The notes under the pieces were generated by a model, which was not told where the DNA came from, made no database searches, and worked only from the letters and a program-made list of their open reading frames with translations. From Gp13-AA77 sp035949375 (GTDB lineage: Bacteria; Acidobacteriota; Terriglobia; UBA7540): DNA of 64,000 bases. Shown one piece after another: positions 1 to 7,489 of this stretch (its first letter is position 1; the number at the start of each line of letters is the position of its first letter). The DNA is taken from the NCBI GenBank assembly GCA_035949375.1, contig DASZIG010000038.1:1-64000 (forward strand), in the 5' to 3' direction. The translations under genes and the position numbers were made by a program.

Positions 1-1
1 C

Positions 2-961
2 GTATACGGCCGCCAACCCCTGAGTCTCGACAATATCCGGACCTATCCGCTCGCCTCGCGGCGAAGCAAAGTTTCGGTGGACCGCTTTGCCCGCGTCCCG
101 GGACGGGGTGCGTCCGTGCGTGCCTGGGTAAAGGCGCTACCCAAGATTCTGGCCGGCGAGAGCTTTCGCGGCGTGATCGAGGCGCTCGAGCGGGCGCGGA
201 GCGAGCGGCATCCGATCATCTGGGGACTCGGCGGCCACGTCATCAAAGTGGGGCTCGGCCCGGTGCTGATCGATCTCATGGATCGCGGCTACGCCACCGC
301 CTTCGCGCTAAACGGCGCGGCCCTGATTCACGATTTCGAAATCGCGCTGGTGGGATCGACTTCGGAAGATGTGCCGGCAGCGCTCGGCAAGGGGCAGTTC
401 GGCATGGCGGAGGAGACGGGCCGGCACATCAACGAGTCGATCATCGCCGGCGACCGCGATGAAATCGGCATCGGCGAATCCGCAGGACGGTTTCTCACCC
501 AAAGGCGGCCACCGGTGCCGGTGCGATTCCGGCGATACAGCCTGCTGGCGACGGCTTACCGGAAGCAGGTACCGGTCACCGTGCACGAGGCGGTCGGCAC
601 GGACATCATTCACAATCATCCGGCGATCGATCCGTGCGCGCTCGGCTCCGCGACCCATCGAGACTTCCGGTTGCTCGGGGCGCTGGTGAAACAGATGAGC
701 CGCGGCGGCGTGTACCTGAACTGCGGATCGGCGGTGATCCTGCCCGAAGTCTTTCTGAAATGCGTGAGCCTGGCCGCGAACCTCGGCCACCCGCCACGCA
801 ACCTTGTCACGGTGAACTTCGATTTCGTCCAGCATTACCGGCCCACGGAGAACGTGGTGCGCCGCCCGGTCGCGATGGCGCGCGGGAAAAGCAGCCGCGG
901 CTACGCCATCACCGGGCATCACGAACTAATGATTCCGCTCCTGGCCGCGGCGCTCGAGTGA
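2..961 (+). CDS. Conserved protein of unknown function, 5' end outside window
   Basis: The reading frame is open from base 2 and ends with TGA at 959-961, so the gene begins upstream of the window. The segment before the first in-frame GTG (77) reads as coding (PLSLDNIRTYPLASRRSKV), so that GTG is probably not the true start. The protein is soluble, with no signal peptide or membrane segment. Its Gly-rich segments (WGLGGHVIKVGLGPVLIDL and NGAALIHDFE) look like a conserved nucleotide-binding or Rossmann-like core and only faintly recall deoxyhypusine synthase. I do not assign a function. The GTG at 958 overlaps its stop codon, so the CPBP protease gene that follows may be translationally coupled. 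Confidence 0.7.
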   Translation, partial: VYGRQPLSLDNIRTYPLASRRSKVSVDRFARVPGRGASVRAWVKALPKILAGESFRGVIEALERARSERHPIIWGLGGHVIKVGLGPVLIDLMDRGYATAFALNGAALIHDFEIALVGSTSEDVPAALGKGQFGMAEETGRHINESIIAGDRDEIGIGESAGRFLTQRRPPVPVRFRRYSLLATAYRKQVPVTVHEAVGTDIIHNHPAIDPCALGSATHRDFRLLGALVKQMSRGGVYLNCGSAVILPEVFLKCVSLAANLGHPPRNLVTVNFDFVQHYRPTENVVRRPVAMARGKSSRGYAITGHHELMIPLLAAALE

Positions 962-969
962 CGGAAAAC

Positions 970-1902
970 ATGGAAGACGAGAACCCAACCGGTCCCGCCG
1001 CCCCACCTGGCGAATCGTCCGTCCGGCTCGAGCCAGAACTCGCTCGCGCGGATGTGGAATCCGGCGAAACGGGCGTTGCAGCGCCTGAAGCCGGCGCGCC
1101 GCCCGAAGCCGGCGCACCAGCAATGTTCTCGAGCGTGTTCGTGGAACCTCCCGCGCGCGCGATCTGGCGAGGGCGGGATCTCGTGATCTTTGTCGTTCTG
1201 GCCTTCGCCTGGCTCATTGTCTCCGAGTTCGTTTGCCTGTCGGGTTACGCCATCCTGAAGCCGATTCTGGGCTGGCAGACGACCACGGAGGACATCCTCC
1301 AGAACGCGATTTTCGCCGTCGTGGCCCAGGCCATCTACTACGGCCCGCTGCTGCTCTACATTTTCGTCCTGGTGTCGGTACAGTACCGGCTGCCGTTCTG
1401 GGAAGGCATCCACTGGCGCTGGCCGGGCGGGCGCCAGGCTTTGAAGATCTTCCTTGGCGGAGTCGTGCTCGCGGTCGGTTTGCTGGTGGTTCACCTGTGG
1501 CTGCCGGAAGGCGGGTCATTCCCCCTGCAAAAGCTCTTCTCGTCGCCGGCCGCGGCCTACGTCATCGCGGTGTTCAGCGTGACGGTTGCCCCGTTCATGG
1601 AGGAGATCATCTTTCGTGGCGTGCTTTTTGCCTTCTTTGAGCGCTTGGCCGGCGTCCGCTTCGCGCTTGTGGCCTCGGCCCTGCTGTTTGCGGGCATTCA
1701 CGTACCTGAGTACTGGGGAGCCTGGAGCGGCCTGGTCCTGATTCTGGTTGTGGGCCTGGTGTGTTCGAGCGCCCGCGCGCTCACCAAATCCGTGGTGCCC
1801 GGCGTGATTGTGCATGTAGCTTACAACGGCACCCTCATGTGCCTGCTGTTTCTCGGCAGCCAGCACTTCCGGAACCTCCCTGGACTCTTCACGCTCAGGT
1901 AA
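970..1902 (+). CDS. CPBP-family intramembrane glutamic protease (Rce1/abortive-infection type)
   Basis: About 310 residues. A Pro/Ala/Glu-rich N-terminus of about 60 residues is followed by roughly seven hydrophobic segments. The CPBP motifs are all visible: EEIIFRG (motif 1, EExxxR), FAGIH (motif 2, FxxxH) and HVAYN (motif 3, HxxxN). Members cleave within membranes, near the C-terminus of prenylated or other substrates; bacterial substrates are mostly unknown. The ATG at 970 was chosen. A GTG at 958 overlaps the upstream stop (GTGA) and is an equally plausible coupled start. The low-complexity N-terminus probably lies in the cytoplasm. Confidence 0.85.
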   Translation: MEDENPTGPAAPPGESSVRLEPELARADVESGETGVAAPEAGAPPEAGAPAMFSSVFVEPPARAIWRGRDLVIFVVLAFAWLIVSEFVCLSGYAILKPILGWQTTTEDILQNAIFAVVAQAIYYGPLLLYIFVLVSVQYRLPFWEGIHWRWPGGRQALKIFLGGVVLAVGLLVVHLWLPEGGSFPLQKLFSSPAAAYVIAVFSVTVAPFMEEIIFRGVLFAFFERLAGVRFALVASALLFAGIHVPEYWGAWSGLVLILVVGLVCSSARALTKSVVPGVIVHVAYNGTLMCLLFLGSQHFRNLPGLFTLR

Positions 1903-2046
1903 TGGTCTATGGCATTTAGCGCCGGCTCGGCCAAGCTTCCGGTTTAATTGCCTCCGTCGGCCGCAACTTTTTGAACGGAGGCGTGTTTGTATTACCTACG
2001 GCTCGGTTCGAGGAGCCTCTTCTAAACGAGGGGATGTGTCAAATTT

Positions 2047-3438
2047 ATGAGAACGGATCGCGCACGTTGGTTGTCCACACTGGTCTTTCTTCTGACTCTC
2101 TCTCTTGCGCTCCTCACGATGGCAGGCTGTGGCGGGGGCACCTCAGTAAGCTCAACCGTAACGAGCGGTGGCGGTACTGGTACCACAGGAACCGGCTCGA
2201 ACGTCGGTGTTTCGCCGTCGTTTTTCGGCATGAGCGTCGACATCAATGGCCCCGCTGCCTACAACCGCCAGTGGCCAAGCGTCACGATCGGCACCATGGC
2301 CAAGACACCTGGGACGGGGTGGTACTACATTGAGCAGGCCCCCGGGGTGTACCGCTGGACGGGCCTCGACAACGCCGTCCACGCGGCGCTTGCCAACGGC
2401 GCCACGACCATCCTCTACACCTTCTACGGCACGCCTTCGTTCTATGCCACTAATGCCGGTGGACCCTGTTTCATTGCGGGCGTCGCCGGCTGCGCTGAGC
2501 CGCCATCGAACAACCAGGACTGGATCAATTTTGTCACGGCATTGGTAACGCGCTATAAGGGCGAGATCACTCATTACGAGATTTGGAACGAGGCGAATCG
2601 GCCGAACGCGTGGGCAGGCTCGACCGCCCAGATCGTGACTATGGCGCAAGGGGCCTACCAAACCATCAAGTCCATAGACCCGAACGCCAAGGTCCTGTCT
2701 CCCGGACCCGACATCGGCTCCGACTTTGCTTCCTGGATTCAGGATTATCTGCAAGCGGGCGGGGCACAGTCCAGCGACGGCGTTTCATGGCACGGCTATC
2801 TGTGTCAAGACAATCCGCAAATGAACATCGTCTGCCCGTCGGATGCGAGCTGCGATTCGAGGGGAATCGATTGCGCCGGTGCGCCCCTGGTGAATCAAAT
2901 CGCAGATGTGCGGCAGGCCGCGGAGGCAGCGGGCGCGGCCAACCTGCCGTTGTACGACACGGAAGGCGGCTGGCAGCAGAATCTGCATCTCCCCAACCCG
3001 GACGATCAGATGGGTTACGTGGCGCGCTGGTTAATCATCCAGGCCAGCGAGGGCGTCGTTATCGCGTCGTGGTACGGTTGGGGCATCGGCGGCCCCTCGG
3101 ATCCGAGCGGCTGGGGAAGCATGTTCGATGAGGACAGCGGCCAGACCACCGGCGCCGCGACCGCCTATGAAGCCGCCCACGGCTGGATCAGCGGCTCGAC
3201 CATGAATGGCGCTTGTTCGGCGGACTCGAACAACGTCTGGACCTGCGGTATGACCTTCGGCAACGGGAAATCGGGACTGGTTGTTTGGAACGGGAACGAG
3301 GTAAGCAGCACCTACACGCCGGCCAGTCAGTACATCCAGTATGAAACCTTGACTGGCGGTTCTCCAACCCCGATTTCCGCGGGGGCAAACGTGACGATCG
3401 GAGAAACGCCGATCTTGCTTGAGTCGGGCAACCGGTAG
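2047..3438 (+). CDS. Secreted lipoprotein glycoside hydrolase, GH-A clan (GH39/GH5-like)
   Basis: 463 residues. A lipoprotein signal peptide ends in the lipobox LTMAGC, so Cys27 would be lipidated. A Ser/Thr/Gly linker follows, then a (beta/alpha)8-type catalytic domain. The probable acid/base Glu is in HYEIWNEANRP (about residue 182) and the probable nucleophile Glu in YDTEGGW (about residue 306), the spacing expected of clan GH-A retaining glycosidases. The C-terminal 90 residues look like a beta-sandwich. The substrate cannot be read from sequence; a xylosidase or endo-glucanase role is possible. The start codon is preceded by a purine-rich GAGGGGA. It is a single-gene unit, convergent with the polyketide synthase gene. 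Confidence 0.78.
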   Translation: MRTDRARWLSTLVFLLTLSLALLTMAGCGGGTSVSSTVTSGGGTGTTGTGSNVGVSPSFFGMSVDINGPAAYNRQWPSVTIGTMAKTPGTGWYYIEQAPGVYRWTGLDNAVHAALANGATTILYTFYGTPSFYATNAGGPCFIAGVAGCAEPPSNNQDWINFVTALVTRYKGEITHYEIWNEANRPNAWAGSTAQIVTMAQGAYQTIKSIDPNAKVLSPGPDIGSDFASWIQDYLQAGGAQSSDGVSWHGYLCQDNPQMNIVCPSDASCDSRGIDCAGAPLVNQIADVRQAAEAAGAANLPLYDTEGGWQQNLHLPNPDDQMGYVARWLIIQASEGVVIASWYGWGIGGPSDPSGWGSMFDEDSGQTTGAATAYEAAHGWISGSTMNGACSADSNNVWTCGMTFGNGKSGLVVWNGNEVSSTYTPASQYIQYETLTGGSPTPISAGANVTIGETPILLESGNR

Positions 3439-3537
3439 CAGGACCCCCACTCCGGGTTGACAGCCAGGCACGCCGTTTTGCACGGGACTCGAAACGCGGA
3501 TTTCGGGTCCCAGTTCCCTACTACGTCCGCGACCGTC

Positions 3538-4584
3538 CTACCACCTCAGCAAAAGCAGTTCCGAGCAAAATCCCGGGCCCATGGCGGCGAGCACGCCATA
3601 GGTGCCCTCAGCCGGCCGGCGACGCAGGAACTCCTCGAGCACCATCAGCACCGACGCCGAGGAGAGATTGCCCATGCGGCGCAGGCAATCCCACGACACT
3701 TCCAAGGCCTCGCGCGGCAGCCGGAGCGCAGTCGCAGTCGCCTCCAGAATGCGCGGACCACCAGTGTGCAGAACCCAGCAGCCGATATCGTCGTAGCCGA
3801 GGCCGTGGTCGCCCAGGAATGATTCCATGTCGCCGCCCAGGTGTTCTTCGATCAGCGCCGGCAGATTCGGCGAAAGGACGATGCGAAACCCCTTTTCGGT
3901 AATGTCCCAACCCATGATGTGCTCAGTATCGGGATAGAACACCGAACGCGTTGCCAGAACCTGCGGGCCCGGCTGCTCCCGGTCCGCACCGACCACGATC
4001 GCCGCCGCGGCCCCGTCACCGAACAGGCCGGCAGAGATGAGATTGGCCATGGAGATGTCGTCCTTCTGCAACGTCAGCGTGCATAGTTCCACCGAGAGGA
4101 GCGCAGCGACCTCGCCCGGGTACGCTTTCACGTAATCGGTGGCGCGCGCCAGGCCGGCGGCGCCGGCGACGCAGCCAAGACCGAAGATGGGAATGCGTTT
4201 GATGCGCGGGGAGAAGCCCAGACGATTCGCGAGGCGCGCATCCAGTGACGGGCTGGCAATGCCGGTCACCGAGATCATGAAGATGGCATCGATGTCGCCC
4301 GGGCCGAGTCCGGCGGCCGTGAGCGCCTTGCACAACGCCTGCTCGCCCACTTCCATGGCGCACTTGATCCAGGCTTCGTTGGCCTCGCCGAAATTGTTGA
4401 TCCCGTAATACTGCTCCGGCGGCACCGCCAGGTAGCGCCCATCGACGCAGCAGTTCTTGTACAGGCGATCTAGCAACTGGGGGCTGTTCATCTGGGGACC
4501 CCAATGCGCCTTCAGCCTCTCGGTGATCGTTTCCTGCGTGTAGTAGTGCTTCGGGAATGCGCTCCCTACGCTGGCAATTCTCAT
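3538..4584 (-). CDS. Type III polyketide synthase (chalcone/stilbene synthase family)
   Basis: 348 residues, the usual family length. The catalytic triad is complete: Cys138 in FGLGCVAGA, His273 in VLHTGGP and Asn306 in MGNLSSA. The C-terminal GxGPG loop appears as AAMGPGF. Such enzymes extend a CoA starter with malonyl-CoA to make alkylresorcinols, pyrones or naphthoquinone precursors. No methyltransferase or oxidase lies beside it, in contrast with common alkylpyrone operons. The only minus-strand gene nearby is a TPR protein about 40 bp upstream (4623-5453), which could share a transcript. Confidence 0.9.
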   Translation of the reverse strand: MRIASVGSAFPKHYYTQETITERLKAHWGPQMNSPQLLDRLYKNCCVDGRYLAVPPEQYYGINNFGEANEAWIKCAMEVGEQALCKALTAAGLGPGDIDAIFMISVTGIASPSLDARLANRLGFSPRIKRIPIFGLGCVAGAAGLARATDYVKAYPGEVAALLSVELCTLTLQKDDISMANLISAGLFGDGAAAAIVVGADREQPGPQVLATRSVFYPDTEHIMGWDITEKGFRIVLSPNLPALIEEHLGGDMESFLGDHGLGYDDIGCWVLHTGGPRILEATATALRLPREALEVSWDCLRRMGNLSSASVLMVLEEFLRRRPAEGTYGVLAAMGPGFCSELLLLRW

Positions 4585-4622
4585 GGGTTTACTCTTGGGC
4601 GCACTCTTGCCCTCGACCGGCG

Positions 4623-5453
4623 CTATTGAATCCGGGCGAGCTCTTTCTGGTAAAGATTATTGTTGGGAAAGGCCTGCGCCAAATCCTGCAGTAGCTCTCG
4701 AGCTTGAGTCGTGTCATGATCGCGCATCGCCGCCACCGCCAGCAGGAGCCGCGCGAACGGCAACAGATAATGACCCTTCGCCGCCGTAAGCTGCAACTTC
4801 TCGATCCCCTCCTGCTTATTCGTTTCGGCCCCGGATAGTCGAAGGACCCAACGCACCGGCGCGGCACTCAATCCTAACATGTAATTCTCGACTCCGACGG
4901 CCAGATAAGCGTCATAGCAATGCGGGTCTACGGCCAGTAGGCGTTCGGCGATCACTCCCGCGTTCTTCATGTAGCCGAGGGACGCCCAATCCTTTTTCTG
5001 GATCAGGGCCAGGTAATCGCCACGCAGCCCCTGATTCAGGACGTTGGCCAGAAGCGCGTCGCGATCGTCGGGAGACTTCTCGAGGACGGCGGCCGCCAAT
5101 CGATCGCTTTTCTCGAGATCCTCATTAAACGCAGCCTCCGCCGCGGGGTCAGCCTCAGGGCGCTTGCGCTTCTTGAACTTTCCGTCGTCAAGAAACAAGT
5201 CGGACTGCAGCACGCCCAAGCGATCAAACTCACTGAAAAGGTAGGCGGCGGCGTCCGACGTGAGCGGCAGCGGGTCCTCAGGGTGAGATTTCTCAAAGTC
5301 CGCAAATGTGCGGTGAGCGTCGTCGAACTGAAGATTGTACATTTCCAGGTAACCGACGTCCAACGGCTGGGACCGCGAGAGGACGCTGGTCAGCGGCGCC
5401 CAGGACGTCTGCGCCGACGAAGCCAGAAGAAAGTGGATCAAAAGCAAGTGCAT
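4623..5453 (-). CDS. Exported TPR-like protein of unknown function
   Basis: 276 residues. A short hydrophobic N-terminus (MHLLLIHFLLASSAQT) looks like a Sec signal. The rest is helical and TPR-like: MYNLQFDDAHRTFADFEKSHPEDP at the front is a typical Acidobacterial TPR opening, and a later repeat ends in LAQAFPNNNLYQKELARIQ. A charged insert (KKRKRPEADPAAEA) lies near residue 95. It is probably periplasmic. It lies just upstream of the type III polyketide synthase on the same strand, but nothing in it suggests a role in polyketide formation. Confidence 0.65.
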   Translation of the reverse strand: MHLLLIHFLLASSAQTSWAPLTSVLSRSQPLDVGYLEMYNLQFDDAHRTFADFEKSHPEDPLPLTSDAAAYLFSEFDRLGVLQSDLFLDDGKFKKRKRPEADPAAEAAFNEDLEKSDRLAAAVLEKSPDDRDALLANVLNQGLRGDYLALIQKKDWASLGYMKNAGVIAERLLAVDPHCYDAYLAVGVENYMLGLSAAPVRWVLRLSGAETNKQEGIEKLQLTAAKGHYLLPFARLLLAVAAMRDHDTTQARELLQDLAQAFPNNNLYQKELARIQ

Positions 5454-5736
5454 AGCGATTTCCAGGGCGACGACAAAGCGCCGGCGGCCACGGCCCGTAG
5501 GAACAGGGTATCATACCGCCGACGGGGCGCCTGACCCCTGAAAGAATTCGGGTTGTGAAATCGACCGCTGGAGTGTGCGGCCTAAGGAAGGTGCGAACTC
5601 TCTCCCGGCCTTACCCGCTGCCCAACCGACTGCCTCGGTACCCCCGCACGACTCTTTGCGCCCGCAGATGCTTGAAGCGGGGCGCAGCATTGATGATATC
5701 ACGCCTGTGCCCGAGGCGGGTTGGCCCGTTCCAGTC

Positions 5737-6393
5737 TCATGGGCTCAAAGAGCGGGGGCCGCTCACGTAGGGGCTACCGCGTTCGTAAAAGCGCAACTCC
5801 CGATGCGCGTCCCGGGTGATCCCGATCCGCAGGCTGACGCCAATCGGGCCGGTCTCGCGCACCGCCGTACCCAGCCATAGCTCTCCCCGCGCGCACAAGT
5901 CGACGCCGTCCTGCCGCAGGTCGACCCGCAATGCCTCCGCGAGGCGACCAGGACCGCGCCCGAGGTCGAGCAATCGCGTGACCCCTCGATGGCGCCGCAT
6001 CAGCGCGATCCCTTCGAGCGGCTCGATCGCGCGCAACAGGACTCCAGCGCCCACCCCGCGCGCCTCGCTCGACACATTGAGGAGGTAGCACGACCCGTAC
6101 GCGAAGTAGACGTACGCGTGCCCGCGTTCAAGAAAAAGTGAGCGATTCCGCTTCGTCAGGCCGCGGTAAGCGTGGGCGGCAGCATCGCCTACGATGTAGG
6201 CCTCGGTCTCGACGATGCGCCCGCTGATCCGGCCGCCCTTGACCTCGCGCACGATGGTCTGGCCGATCAGAAATCGCGCCAACCGCTCCGTATCCGCCGG
6301 CAATTCCGCCCGGCGAAGCCGCCGTACCCGGAGCCGCGCCTGCTCCGCAGCCAATTTGTTGACGACCCGCAACACCCGCAAGCCCTTTCCCAC
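5737..6393 (-). CDS. 3-methyladenine DNA glycosylase (AAG/MPG family)
   Basis: 218 residues. It carries the family hallmarks: GRIVETEAYIVGDAAAHAYRG (the Glu of ETEAY is the catalytic base), the turn YVYFAYGSCYLLNV that contacts the flipped base, LLRAIEPLEG and GPGRLAEAL. It removes alkylated purines (3-methyladenine, hypoxanthine, ethenoadenine) in base-excision repair in the cytoplasm. The first 25 residues are Arg-rich and not conserved, so a later start is possible. It is monocistronic. The 280 bp between it and the next plus-strand gene contain no other supported gene. Confidence 0.92.
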   Translation of the reverse strand: MGKGLRVLRVVNKLAAEQARLRVRRLRRAELPADTERLARFLIGQTIVREVKGGRISGRIVETEAYIVGDAAAHAYRGLTKRNRSLFLERGHAYVYFAYGSCYLLNVSSEARGVGAGVLLRAIEPLEGIALMRRHRGVTRLLDLGRGPGRLAEALRVDLRQDGVDLCARGELWLGTAVRETGPIGVSLRIGITRDAHRELRFYERGSPYVSGPRSLSP

Positions 6394-6673
6394 TGATTAC
6401 AAAGGACATTCCAGCTTTGTTCCCATCGCGCCACTGCTCGGACCAGGCTGCCGGAATTTTGGCTTATGCCGTCCTTCCAACCGTAACGTTGCTTTCGTAG
6501 TCATTCTCGCCGGGAATGGAAGCACTATCGTTAATCGCAGAGTCATCGCGGCTCGTAAGTGGTTATTTGTTACCGTGGCCGTCCGAACTGCTGTCATCCT
6601 TGCAGCTGTCTGGTTCTTTTCATCGGGCTTGCTGCATCTATGAGCGTGACACACAGTAGGAAAGGACCCATTT

Positions 6674-7051
6674 ATGAAGAACGTCTCCGGCTGGCTAATG
6701 CTTGTGTTTGCCTTTCTCGCCGTGGTGCTGGCCAACGTGGCTCGGGCTTACGGCAGCCGCGTGCTGTTCGACTTCGGCCTCGTGGCCTTGGGCGGCGTGT
6801 TTGTCGTGTTCATGTTGTGGCGGGCTGATCCGAAAGCGTTCACGCTGGCGAGCCTCTACCGGGCCGCCGTTCTGATTGGCGTGGCCAGCGCTGCGGCGCA
6901 GTTCCTTGCCCCCGTGTTCCACCCCGGCCTGCTGGCGATCTGGTTTGGAGTCGCGGCCGCAGGGGTGATCGGGTTGCTGTGGGAAGGTAGGCTGCGCTCG
7001 AGACTGGCCGGGTACGAATCTGATGCCGGCAAAGGACCACTAGCCACGTGA
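6674..7051 (+). CDS. Small integral membrane protein of unknown function
   Basis: 125 residues with about four hydrophobic segments (LMLVFAFLAVVLANVA, VLFDFGLVALGGVFVVFML, AAVLIGVASAAAQFLA, LLAIWFGVAAAGVIGLLW), so probably a four-helix inner-membrane protein. The ribosome site AGGAAAGG precedes the ATG by about 8 bases. I recognise no family. It is followed by a GC palindrome (7082-7108). Confidence 0.6.
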   Translation: MKNVSGWLMLVFAFLAVVLANVARAYGSRVLFDFGLVALGGVFVVFMLWRADPKAFTLASLYRAAVLIGVASAAAQFLAPVFHPGLLAIWFGVAAAGVIGLLWEGRLRSRLAGYESDAGKGPLAT

Positions 7052-7081
7052 AGCTCCTGAATCACGGGTTAAACCCAGTAG

Positions 7082-7108
7082 CGCAGACCGCCGGGTTTGC
7101 GGTCTGCG
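7082..7108. repeat. Perfect 10-bp GC hairpin (REP-like palindrome, copy 1)
   Basis: CGCAGACCGC, a 7-base loop and GCGGTCTGCG form a perfect inverted repeat. No T-run follows on either strand, so it is not a classical intrinsic terminator. It lies between convergent genes. Similar arms (CGCAGACC/GGTCTGCG) occur at 10745-10773, and a related CGCGGACCAC arm occurs at 7166. Confidence 0.6.
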
Positions 7109-7157
7109 GCTTCTCGTTGGGTGCGCGAACGCCGCAGCTTCGACACGGTAACGGTAG

Positions 7158-7192
7158 CGAAAAGACGCGGACCACAAAACCGGTGGTCCGCG
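7158..7192 (-). terminator. Rho-independent terminator of the broken antitoxin-like gene
   Basis: On the minus strand a perfect 10-bp stem (CGCGGACCAC / GTGGTCCGCG, 7-base loop, 7166-7192) starts at the base just past the stop codon of the antitoxin-like gene. It is followed by TCTTTTCG, a short T tract. The position directly after the stop codon supports a terminator role. Confidence 0.7.
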
Positions 7193-7371
7193 CTACGCGC
7201 TTTTGTTCAGGTCTGCCTTTACCTTGTCCAGCGGGATACGCTTCTCCCGGCGCCGCGAACGGGAAACCAGCACGTCTTCGATGTCCTCCCAGAGAGCCCT
7301 TTGCTTCCTGAGGTCGACGATTGCCGCTGTCTTGCGGCCTTTTCGTCGGTGATGAATTGTATACCGTTCAT
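7193..7371 (-). pseudogene. Phd/YefM-like antitoxin gene with a one-base frameshift
   Basis: Starting at the ATG at 7371 (ribosome site GGGAGAG about 8 bases upstream), the frame reads MNGIQFITDEK. It then leaves frame at a run of four A (minus strand, 7340-7343). The continuation KGRKTAAIVDLRKQ...VKADLNKSA lies in the neighbouring frame. One extra A in the run would give a 59-residue protein with the layout of Phd/YefM-type antitoxins: short N-terminal DNA-binding part, 'AAIVDL', 'LWEDIEDVL', basic tail. A terminator follows the stop codon directly. No toxin gene is adjacent. It is either a real pseudogene or an assembly error in a homopolymer. Confidence 0.6.
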
Positions 7372-7489
7372 GGGACCGTTCTCTCCCGGGTGCCTGAACC
7401 CTGCTCACCCTAAATCCCTTGGCTCGCTCTGTCAACCGAGCGACGCCCTGGCGTTCTTTATGCCGGTCATGCCCGTCAGACGCCGGCGC

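Noticed and set aside
2..961. Deoxyhypusine synthase
   Set aside because: Only the Gly-rich loops are faintly similar; the catalytic Lys context is not clear.
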